Shown here piece by piece: positions 18,843-27,251 of a stretch of 64,000 nucleotides of DNA (its first letter is position 1; each line of letters opens with the position of its first letter). The DNA is from Dactylorhiza incarnata (Eukaryota; Streptophyta; Magnoliopsida; Asparagales; Orchidaceae). The stretch covers positions 12,569,001-12,633,000 of the forward strand of contig JAWHQI010000040.1 in assembly GCA_033032865.1 (NCBI GenBank). Direction: 5' to 3'. The notes beneath the pieces were generated by a model. It searched no databases and was not told the DNA's origin. It saw only the letters and a program-made list of their open reading frames with translations. The position numbers and the translations under genes were made by a program.

Positions 18843-19310
18843 TCGATATATCCTGAAGGTGCATCGACCAATATATCCTGAAGGTGCACATATATCCTGA
18901 AGGTGCACATATATCCTGAAGGTGTACATATATCCTGCAGGTGCAACAGTCGATATATCCTGAAGGTGCATCGCCCAATATATCATGAAGGTGCATAGCC
19001 AAATATATTATGAAGGTTCATCGACCGATATATCCTGAAGGTGCATCGGCCGATATTTCCTAAAGGTGCGCATATATCCTGAAGGTGCACATATATCCTG
19101 AAGGTTCAACAGGCGATATATCCTGAAGGTGTATCGCCCAATATATCATGAAGGTGCATTGCCAAATATATCATGAAGGTTCATAGACCGATATATCCTG
19201 AAGGTGCATCGACCGATATTTCCTGAAGGTGCATCAACCGATATATCATGAAGGTGCATCAACCGATATATCCTGAAGGTGTATCGATCGATATATCCTA
19301 TATCAACTGA
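18843..19310. repeat. Minisatellite of about 24 bp, about 19 copies, with higher-order repeat
   Basis: Units read GATATATCCTGAAGGTGCAT plus 3-6 linker bases. Short (19-bp) units ending in CACAT alternate with longer ones ending in CGACC. A block of about 190 bp near 18890-19030 recurs with the same order of variants near 19075-19200, a higher-order duplication. Confidence 0.9.
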
Positions 19311-20037
19311 CTTTTTTTTGTTTATTTTATCTTATTTAGCATATATGGTTTAATAGATAACAAAATAAAATTATTTTACTGCCTATATTTCTTTGTGCCC
19401 TACTGTTGACTGTCTTCCTAGTTTCTTTGTCTTTCTTCCCTGCGTCGACCCATCATTGACGTTGATTATGCTTGTCCTTTGGAGTTTGGACTTAGTGTTC
19501 CTTATCTTCGATCGTCATTGTGGACATCCTGACATTCTGCTTCATTTGGCTTTCTTCGTTACAACATTTTTTACTTTTGTAACATTAAATGTATACTAAT
19601 TTGGTAAATTTAAAATTTAAATAATGTCAAATTGTTAATATATATATATAAATTAAAAAAATGTTTATATGTATATAATTGAATTCAAATAATTAAAATT
19701 GAAACCCGATATATGAAATATCCCCAATATATCCCCCGACATATTAAAACTGACATGCGACATGAAAACCCCAAATTGTCATGTTCCTGACATCCCACAT
19801 TTGCAAACTTTCTTTAAATTAAACATATGTTAAATTTATGGTAGAGACTAACATATTCAATTTTCAAAAGGCCTATTTTACATTGAAAAATGTCAAATTT
19901 ATATGTGTGCTAATGATACTCTGAGAATGAGTATTTGAGGGAACTTTTTAGTTTTTATTATCATATTAGAAATCTTCAAGTGTAAAACTTTGTTGGCATG
20001 AATAAAATGCATTGGATTTTGAAGTACATAATCTGAT
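19311..20037. other. AT-rich sequence, no gene seen
   Basis: Low-complexity AT-rich DNA with a few words similar to the minisatellite (CCGATATATG near 19706). It ends at the target site of element B. Confidence 0.4.
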
Positions 20038-20465
20038 TGTTGCGAAACGCTTAGGGCTCTTGGTAGACCGGTTCACTTGAACCGCCTTAGCTCGTGAGCG
20101 AGCTAAGCGCGCAAACAGTCAATTAGAGGTTCGATGAGTACGCAGGGACTTTTTAACGTGGAAAACCCGGAAAGGGTAAAAAACCACGCGGCCGGAGCTG
20201 TGCCGACCAAACTTCACTATCTTCTGGAGGAGTTACAACTTGGAAGCTAGAACTCGAGCGCGACAGGCCGCTGCTCGTTACAATACTTGGAGAAAGAGAG
20301 CTTCGAGGGTGACAGGCCACCTCTCGAAAAAACTAAGTCCTTTTCCCTTCTAAGACTGCTAGTCGCCTTTCGGAAGCGGGAAGGTCAGTCGCCTTTCTGG
20401 AAGTGAGAAGGCTAGTCGCCTTTTCCTTCTGAGAAATGCTGGTCGCCTTTCTGGAATTTAGAAGG

Positions 20466-20834
20466 CTAGTCGCCTTTCTCTTCTGAGAACTGCTCGTCGC
20501 CTTTCTGGAATTGAGAAGGCTAGTCGTCTTTCTCTTCTGAGAACTGCTCGTCGCCTTTCTGGAATTTAGAAGGCTAGTCGCCTTTCTCTTCTGAGAACTG
20601 CTCGTCGCCTTTCTGGAATTGAGAAGGCTAGTCGCCCTTCTCTTCTGAGAACTGCTCGTCGCCTTTCTGGAATTGAGAAGGCTAGTCGCCTTTCTCTTCT
20701 GAGAACTGCTCGTCGCCTTTCTGGAATTTAGAAGGCTAGTCGCCTTTCTCTTCTGAGAACTGCTCGTCGCCTTTCTGGAATTGAGAAAGCTAGTCGCCTT
20801 TTCTCTTCTGAGAACTGCTCGTCGCCTTTCTGGA
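20466..20834. repeat. 54-bp tandem array in LTR of element B
   Basis: Seven canonical 54-bp units containing GAACTGCTCGTCGCC and GGCTAGTCGCC, preceded by about two diverged units from 20343. The right LTR also has seven (27661-28052). Confidence 0.9.
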
Positions 20835-20840
20835 ATATGA

Positions 20841-20900
20841 AGATCTTCAAGTCCCGAAGGAGATCTTCAAGTCCCGAAGGAGATCTTCAAGTGCCGAAGG
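20841..20900. repeat. Three 20-bp repeats
   Basis: AGATCTTCAAGTCCCGAAGG three times (one copy with a single change) directly after the 54-bp array. Also at 28053-28112. Confidence 0.85.
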
Positions 20901-20976
20901 AGAATTCCGCAAAAGTCTGCAAGGAGCTCCCCCCGTCCAGAAGTCAAGGTCCCTTCAAATGAAGCCATGGGGCTCC

Positions 20977-20985
20977 TTTTATAGT
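20977..20985 (-). promoter_or_regulatory. Sense-strand TATA box in LTR of element B
   Basis: TATAAAAGG on the minus strand. It puts U3 to the right (about 1.3 kb, with the palindrome array) and R-U5 to the left (about 0.9 kb, with the 54-bp array). The equivalent site in the right, promoter-active LTR is near 28190. Confidence 0.5.
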
Positions 20986-21109
20986 TTTTGCCGGGGGCGG
21001 CCCGGTAATTTTGCCGTTGGCAGTTTCCATAAATACTTGGTGGACGAATCATGTTCTCCGGTTCGGGGCCCTCGGATCACTATTTTTCGTAAATAACCAC
21101 CTTGCCCCT

Positions 21110-21182
21110 CGGGCAGCTTGGGCAGTTTGGGCAATTCGGGCAGTTCGGGCAGTTCGGGCAGTTCGGGCAGTTCGGGCAGTTC
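21110..21182. repeat. 9-bp tandem array (GGGCAGTTC), eight copies
   Basis: Eight 9-bp units in the left LTR against seven in the right LTR (28323-28386). In frame it would encode a spurious Arg-Ala-Val repeat. Confidence 0.9.
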
Positions 21183-21220
21183 TGTTGGAGGTGAAAAAGG
21201 CGACTAACTGTTCCTGAAAA

Positions 21221-21344
21221 GTGAGAAGCCTGAAACCCAAAATGCGAGAAGCTGGAAAGACAAAAAGTGAGAAGCCGGAAAGATAAAAAGTGAGAAGCCG
21301 GAAAAAAAGTGAGAAGCCGGAAAGACAAAAAGTGAGAATACTTC
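21221..21344. repeat. About 23-bp repeats (AGTGAGAAGCCGGAAAGACA)
   Basis: Five to six units of a purine-rich repeat, also in the right LTR at about 28424-28545. One left copy is shortened. Confidence 0.8.
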
Positions 21345-21711
21345 CTGACCGCGCTCAGAGACGTTCTGAGCGCGTGCTAGTGCTAAAACGCTCTAAGTGC
21401 GTGACGAATTGCAGAGGTGTCCTGGTTAAGCCGCGAAGTGTTCCGGGCGAGTAGCGGAACAATGGGCCATACCCTTGAGGAGCACACAGGGGCGTGATGC
21501 TTCTGACGAAAAGTACGCCCGCGAGGGTTTCTCGCGAGCCCCCCCCCCCCCCCCCCCTATTGGGAAAGACGGAAAGGCGGGCGGCTGTACCCTGCGCGGA
21601 GAGAGGGGCGGGCGACCGTGCCTCAAGGGCGCGCAACGTGACCGCTCCCCGAGGGGGTGCGGCACGGGCGCACCCAAGAGGAGGTGCGGCCCGAGCGCAC
21701 CTCGAGGAGGG

Positions 21712-22047
21712 GCGGCTTGGCCGCACCCCAAGGGGGCGCGGCCGAGGCCGCACCCCGCGTGGGGTGCGGCTAGGCCGCACCCCGCGTGGGATGCGGCTAG
21801 GCCGCACCCCGCGTGGGGTGCGGCTAGGCCGCACCCCGCGTGGGGTGCGGCAAGGCCGCACCCCTCGTGGGGTGCGGTTTGGCCGCACCCCATGCGCGTG
21901 GGGTGCGGTTTGGCCGCACCCCGCGTGGGGTGCGGCAAGGCCGCACCCCTCGTGGGGTGCGGTTTGGCCGCACCCCATGCGCGTGGGGTGCGGTTTGGCC
22001 GCACCCCATGCGCGTGGGGTGCGGTCCGGCCGCACCCCAAGGGGGTA
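21712..22047. repeat. Array of 27-30-bp GC palindromes in LTR of element B
   Basis: Each unit is a near-perfect inverted repeat: GGGGTGCGG, a short AT-containing centre (CTAGG, TTTGG, CAAGG), then CCGCACCCC, joined by CGCGT or ATGCGCGT. About 10 canonical units plus one variant in this LTR; about 8 plus three GGGCGCGGCC variants in the right LTR (28912-29240). It could form hairpins or cruciforms. Long overlapping ORFs on both strands come from this composition. Confidence 0.93.
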
Positions 22048-22292
22048 CGGCCAAGCTCGCGTCCTGAGGCCGCGCCCCTCTTGAGACGCGGCGCGGCGGC
22101 GAGGATTTTTCTCGCGATGCGAGGGGGAGTCTCGGCGGTGTTCGTGGCGGCTTTGCGCAATTTATTCTTCCTGCCGAATTAGGAGGGGAGAGTTTTTGGA
22201 AACGATCCGTCTTTGGAGATAATCCGTCTTTGGAAACGCCTGTTCTTGGAAATATTTTGCTTCCTTTTATGAGCATTTCCGTCAGATTCCTT

Positions 22293-22299
22293 TATAAAT
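22293..22299 (+). promoter_or_regulatory. Antisense TATA box at the LTR edge of element B
   Basis: TATAAAT in TTTATAAATGCTAG, 28 bp inside the LTR end and 122 bp upstream of the ATG at 22421. It is read on the plus strand, opposite to gag, so it could drive the accessory gene from the 3' LTR. Confidence 0.45.
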
Positions 22300-22330
22300 G
22301 CTAGACTCTTATCATGAGTACCCATCATAA

Positions 22331-22345
22331 GCCCCCCAAAACCGT
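22331..22345 (-). other. Likely polypurine tract of element B
   Basis: On the minus strand, GGTTTTGGGGGGCTTA lies directly before the LTR start TGATGGG, the expected place for the plus-strand primer. Confidence 0.5.
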
Positions 22346-22420
22346 CGGAGTCCAGAACTTGAGAAGGAGTGCGAGGGTTTTTTGAACGTTTGCGTGTCGG
22401 AACCGGTTTGGCGTTGAACG

Positions 22421-24780
22421 ATGGTTGGGGTAAGTTGATTTTGCCTTCTACTTTTTTGAAAAAAGGAGCGGAGGAATCAAACGGCCAGCGGCGGACGAGA
22501 GGGCGCGGTGAGCGGTGCGCGGGCGGCCGGTGCCCGGGCACCCTTGCGCGCGGCCGGAGCGGTCGAAAAGGCGGTGCCTGGGCGTGATCGCGCGCGGCCG
22601 GAGCCGGCGGTGGGGCGCCCGGCTGGCGCGAGCGCGCCCCTGCGCGCGCGTGCGGCCCCCTGCGCGCGGGCGCCGCGTTGCGCACTCCTGCGCGCGGGTG
22701 CGGCCCCTGCGCGCGGGACGCGCGGGCGTTGTTCCCGCCCGCTCGCGCGCGCGGGTGCCGTGCGCTCGAGCGCGCGCGCGGGTGCCGCGCGCCCGTGCGC
22801 GGGTGCCGCGCTGCGCGCCCACGCGCGCGGGTGCCGCGCTGCGCGCCCGTGCGCGCGGGTGCCGCGCCGCGCGCTCCCGCTCGCAGGCGCTGCGCGCACG
22901 GGCCCGTGCGCAGGTGTCGCGCTGCGCGCTCCCGCGCGCGGGTGCCTGCGTGCGGTCGGTGTGCGTGGGCTCCTGCGTGCGGACTGTGACTTTGCGCGCG
23001 GCTGTTTCTTGCGTGCGGGTGAGGCTGGCGGTGCGGACCTCTGGTGCTTGCGTGCTTGGTGCGCGGAGAGATGACTCGTAACCTTTTGGATTTTCTGATA
23101 CGGTTTCTTTTTAACGCTCGTTTTTATGTGTTTGCTCTTCCTTGTAGGCTTCGAAGCGGGGCGGCCAATCAAGGCCGATGCGTTTACGCTCTTCTCTAGA
23201 TGGCGCGCGAATCGAGGTGTGGCGCAAGCGGTTCGGATTGCCTCCGAGTGTCGAGATTAAGATCCCAGGGGCGGAGGAGCGTGTTCAAAATCCGCCTACG
23301 GGTTACATAACACTATCCGAAAGCTGCCTGAAGTCTGGATTCCGAATTCCTCCACCGGAGGAGGCTATTGAAATATTCCGGTTCTGCGGCGTCCCGATCA
23401 CCCAGTTCACGCCTGCTGGAATGTCAAATATCATGGGGCTGGTGGTGCTTTTTCGGGAACACAGTACGCGTTTTTCACTCGAACTTTTCAAGGATTGGTG
23501 TGAGGCTACAACCGACTTGGGCGGACGGATTGAGGTGCGGAGCAACAAGATTTGGTTCCACTTTGGCGAGAAGGCGGACTATCGCCACGGGAATACTCTT
23601 TATGGATATGTTCGGAATCGTTGGGAGCTACCCGAGCTTTGGAGGTCGCTTCCTGGACGCTGCCGCCGACTGACCGGTCGGGAGGACGAGTTCCTTCCTC
23701 TCCCCGGCTTCCCTGGCCGAGATGGGCTGTCAAAAGCTTTGTTCAGTGTGTACAACTGTGTGGAGGAGAGTCGGTTGCTCGTGGTGGGGCTTTCTTGGGA
23801 TCCTGAGCGGGAGGCTGCGGTTCCCCTGGAGCGTGGGAAAAAGAGAAAGATTGTTTTCAGGAATGGAACTCCTAATTCGGGCTCTGCTCCGCTGGAGCCT
23901 AGGAGCCACGATCATGAAGCCGGTCCGAGCCGCCGTCGGGGGGAGCCGATTGCTCCCGACCCGGAGGTCGAGATTCTGGCATCCCCAACTGCTGAGCAGG
24001 TTGCGCAGGGAGACTTGCCGCCACCTCCCCCTCATCCGCCGTCGCGGCGAGTTTCCTCGTCCCTCCAGGCGATGACTTCTGCGGTAAGTCAATCTTTCCT
24101 TGTCTGGGTCTTGACTTGTCTCTGCCATCGTTGTTCATGTTTCCTGATTGTTTCCTTCGTGTTGGCAGGCGAACGCTCTGACCAACGTTGCCCTTACGTG
24201 GAATGACTGCTACGTGGGCCTCAAGGACAGTTACATCTCTCTCCAGGAGGAGCTGAGCGTGATGAAGAGGGACATGTCTGCTTTACAGAAGAGGAGGGAT
24301 CGCGATCTGTCCCGCATCAAGCAGCTGGAGGCGGACCTTTCTTCTTCCCAGTCCGAGGTTGAGAAGCTGCAGGAGGCGTATGGTGGTGATAAGGCGCTTG
24401 CCCAGGACGCGCTTCGTCAGCTATCCGAGGCCCAAGGGGAGATGTTTCGCATGGAGGGGGAGCTGGGCTTTCTTCGGAGCGAGGTGGAGCGGCTGTCGTC
24501 GGTCGAGCGCAGCCTTGAGGATGCTAAGGCGGCCGGAGTGGCCGAGTTCCGAGACTCTCTTGCTTTCGTTGAGGAGCGGTTCCAGATGGCGGAGGAGATC
24601 CGTGCCGAGGTCATGACGAAGGAGGTCGAGCCCCTGTTGGAGGACGAGCGTGAGGTCGCCTTCCAGCGCGGTATTCAGAAGACCCTTCGCTTGGTGGGGA
24701 AGAAGTTCGGGTGTGACACTACTGGTCTTGGAGCGGGAGATCTTTCGGAGGATGAGTGCTCGGACGTGGCCGAGGATTGA
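22421..24780 (+). CDS. Antisense spliced accessory gene of element B (three exons, about 518 aa)
   Basis: Runs opposite to gag. Exon 1 is only 9 nt (22421-22429, M-V-G). Intron 1 is 22430-23147 (718 bp, GTAAGT...TTGTAG, phase 0). Exon 2 is 23148-24083, intron 2 is 24084-24168 (85 bp, GTAAGT...GGCAG, phase 0), exon 3 is 24169-24780. Joined length 1557 nt, exactly 519 codons. Exon 2 has a folded N-terminal domain (GYITLSESCLKSGFRIPPP, FTPAGMSNIMGLVVLF) of the plant 'putative gypsy-type transposon' kind, then a Pro-rich acidic linker. Exon 3 is a long coiled coil (ELSVMKRDMSALQKRRDRDL) with an acidic end (DLSEDECSDVAED). Domain order matches the antisense gene of element A. The ATG at 23178 is in frame, so an alternative without exon 1 is possible. 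Confidence 0.75.
22477..23075. repeat. Extremely GC-rich degenerate repeats inside intron 1
   Basis: Built from words such as GCGCGCGGGTGCCGCGC and CTGCGCGCCC in loose units of about 27-35 bp. Dense CpG. The long ORFs on both strands here are composition artefacts, since the segment is bracketed by good splice sites. Confidence 0.75.
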
Positions 24781-25662
24781 TGCCGATCGCCCTCTGTTTT
24801 CTTGATTTCCGTGTTGTTGTTTGCTCGTGTGTCGTTCTGAGTTTTGTTTGCATTTTGCTTTTCCGCTTTCTGTATGGTTGTCTGCTTTGCGCGCAGCGTT
24901 GAGCTGACGCGGTTGTATCCTCTTATTGAGCTCGTCGTGTTTACTTCTTCGTATGATTCTGCTTATCTGGTTGTTGGCACCTGCATAGTTTGGTTGTTTT
25001 CAAGATGAGTTTTGCACGAGACAGTGCCCGCGGCTTTCAAATGAATACGTATATAACGAGTTAGTTTGCGCAAGTCTGTGCTTGCGGCTTTCTTGCACGA
25101 GTCTGCGCTCGCGGCTTTGGTGCACGAGTCTGTGCTCGCGGCTTTAGTGCACGAGTCTGTGCTCGCGGCTTTTTTGCACGGTTCTGTGCCCGCGGCTTTT
25201 TTGCACGGTTCTGTGCCCGCGGCTTTTTTGCACGGTTCTGTGCCCGCGGCTTTGGTGCACGAGCCTTTGCTCGCGACTTTTTGCACGGTTCTGTGCCCGC
25301 GGCTTTGGTGCGCGAGCCTTTGCTCGCGACTTTTTGCACGGTTATGTGCCCGCGGCTTTGGCCGGTGAATAGCGGGGGTATTCAAACCGGGGGTGAACGC
25401 AGGGGGGGCAGACCCCTACGACACCGAGACTCGACGGCGGAGGAGAAGGGCGAACCTTCAATCGACGGCGGTGTAGAGTCCCCGGGGCAGGGCCCCGAAG
25501 CGGTACCTGCAGTAGAATGGATTGGAGCAAGTAGGATTTTATTAGAAAATTAATACTGATACACTCGCAAATGCAGTCTTGCGATAAGTTTTTGATACAG
25601 GCTTTAGGGAAGATGGCGCCGAGCCTTGCTTGCGTTGCGTTTGTCCGAATCTTCTTAGCTGT
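24781..25662. other. Spacer between the antisense gene and gag remnants of element B
   Basis: No gene. It holds a tandem array (25061-25365); its position corresponds to the 95-bp-repeat spacer of element A. Confidence 0.5.
25061..25365. repeat. About 33-bp tandem array, roughly nine copies
   Basis: Units alternate between GCACGAGTCTGTGCTCGCGGCTTT and GCACGGTTCTGTGCCCGCGGCTTT types, each with a small internal hairpin (GAG...CTC or GGGC-like). Confidence 0.85.
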
Positions 25663-26634
25663 TCAGCTTGGCGGGCAACGGCGGCCCGGAGATTGGCCTT
25701 CGCTGGCCGGCGTCTTTTTGCGGAAGGCCTCCAGGTATCCTAGCTGGATAAGGCGTTCGATTTCTTCTTTCAGTCGGGCGCATTGCTCCGTTTGGTGCCC
25801 TCGGCCCTTGTGGAAGTGGCAGAATTGAGACGAAGCTCCCTTGTGCAAGGAGAGCTTCCTGGGCCAGTGGATGAGTTTGCTATGACAGATTATGGACAAT
25901 ATATGCTCGCGTGGTGTGTTTAGCGGGGTGAAGTTCCGAAGGCCTTGACTTGCTAGCTCTCGGGAGCGGTCTGCTTGGTTCTGAGTGGGCAGTTCGGCTT
26001 CCTCAGGCTGCTGTTGCTGTCCCTTTCTCTTGCGGACTGGGTCGAGGGGCGGCGGGTCTGTTAGTGTCTGAAGCTTTTCTTTTCCAGCTATCGCGGGAGC
26101 TGTTTGGCTTTCCCGTGAACCCTGTATCTCGGCCCTTGATTTTGGCGACGGGTCGCTGCTGATCCAGGAGGGCCAAGGGGCGGTCGTGCTGAGACTATGC
26201 ATTGCGCTCTTGATGGTATTTCCTTTGCTAGCCATGCGTCCTGACATGGAGACGTCGTGGTCCATGGCGTCCAGTAGGAGGCTCCCGAATATTGCGTCGT
26301 AGGGGGAGTCCGCTTTGGCGACGATGAATTGTACGTCGTACTGGATCGGTTCAGCGTGCGCTCCTACTTGGACGGGGAGGGTGATGACGCCTATAGTGGG
26401 TACCGTGGTTCCATCTGGGAGCTCTGCCTTGCTAGCCCTAAGCTTGAGGTTCCCGCTTAGGAGCTTGAGCCGAACTATTGCTGCAAAGAACAGGACGTTG
26501 AAGGAGATGTGGTGGGTTATCAGCGCCTTCCTCAGCTCACAGGGCGGACTCCCTATGCTTGCATCCAAGATGAAATCCATCCATGCGCAGGGGCGTTCTT
26601 GGTGAAAATTTGGGCCGACTTTCTCTGATTGCAC
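25663..26634 (-). pseudogene. Rearranged protease and gag C-terminal pieces of element B
   Basis: One open frame holding parts in an unusual order. From about 26590 it resembles the gypsy protease C-terminal half: FNVLFF, TTVPTIGVITLPVQVG, then SPYDAIFGSLLLDAMDHDVS. The catalytic Asp-Ser/Thr-Gly word is not present where expected (the sequence there is ITHHISFNV). Farther along come gag C-terminal words that normally precede protease: FTPLNTPREHIL, then FCHFHKGRGHQTEQCARL and IERLIQLGYLEAF. So gag C-terminus and protease are permuted relative to elements A and C. It may make a gag-like protein but not an active protease. Confidence 0.65.
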
Positions 26635-26733
26635 GCTCCGTTCCCCCTCTCCTAAGTGGGGTTGTTTGCTCGCACCGGGCCTATCTCCTTCCTGGATCTT
26701 TGCTGAGTAGGACTCGTGTTGCTTGATGAACAG

Positions 26734-27249
26734 TCAGGACAACTCGGAGAAACTATGGATCGCTCCGTTAGGCAGGGATTGATACCAGTGGAGAGCGTCT
26801 CCATGCAACGTTTTAGTGAAGATTTTGCAGCTAGCTGGGTCGGGAAGTCCGAGCTCCCGTGTTATTATCAGAAAACGATTAACGTGCTCATATGGATCTT
26901 CTGCTCCGTGGAATTCCTTGTTGTACGGGAGCTTTAGCCATGACGGAACTGGGTACTCCAAAATTGACTTGGAGAGGGGTGATCGCCTTTGTTGGCATTG
27001 GTCATTGCCCGAACCATGCCCTCCTGCCGGAGGGGCCGGTTTGCCTGCCGACTCCGGCCAAGGGGGCCGGATGGGTGCGGCAGTGAGCGCTCTCTTCGCC
27101 TGGCTTTCTGGAATCGAGGAGCTGTATGCGTCGGACAGTTCAGGGGAGGTGTCCACTCTTGCTGGCTTCGAGAATTCCGGCGAAGGGGGGATTGCGCTCG
27201 GGAATCCTTTGCTTCGGATTTGGGAATCCATTCCCACAGACGGCGCCAA
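26734..27249 (-). pseudogene. gag: gag N-terminal and capsid part of element B
   Basis: Begins directly after the primer site. Pro/Ser-rich N-terminus, then capsid words SILEYPVPSWLKLPYNKEFHG, DPYEHVNRFLIITRELGLPD and LHGDALHWYQSLPNGAIHSF, close to Tat-type gag. The frame ends at a stop at 26734, where homologues continue with a helix beginning LS..F. About 100 bp later the frame at 26634 resumes with protease-like sequence, so the capsid C-terminal half is missing or moved. Confidence 0.7.
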
Positions 27250-27251
27250 AC
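27231..27251 (-). other. Primer-binding site of element B
   Basis: On the minus strand, TGGCGCCGTCTGTGGGAA starts four bases after the LTR end. The first nine bases match the complement of the 3' end of plant tRNA-Asp. This fixes the element's orientation. Confidence 0.65.

Larger units (their letters stand above)
20038..22327 (-). repeat. Left (3') LTR of element B
   Basis: Begins TGTTGCGAAACG and ends ACCCATCA. It carries four tandem arrays: 54-bp, 9-bp, about 23-bp, and a 27-bp palindrome array, plus a C19 run (21539-21557). Confidence 0.93.

Noticed and set aside
20466..20834. Regular repeats with spacers resembling a CRISPR array
   Set aside because: Units are contiguous 54-bp tandem repeats without unique spacers, in a plant LTR.
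21355..22182. Long overlapping ORFs on both strands (up to 244 codons) in the LTR of element B, and equivalents at 28563-29381
   Set aside because: They come from the GC-rich palindrome array: several frames on both strands stay open with the same GCG/CCC-based repeats. Their length follows repeat number, not coding selection.
22448..23172. Arg/Ala-rich ORFs on both strands at 22.4-23.2 kb
   Set aside because: The segment is CpG-dense repeat DNA lying inside an intron with strong donor and acceptor sites. No conserved domain.
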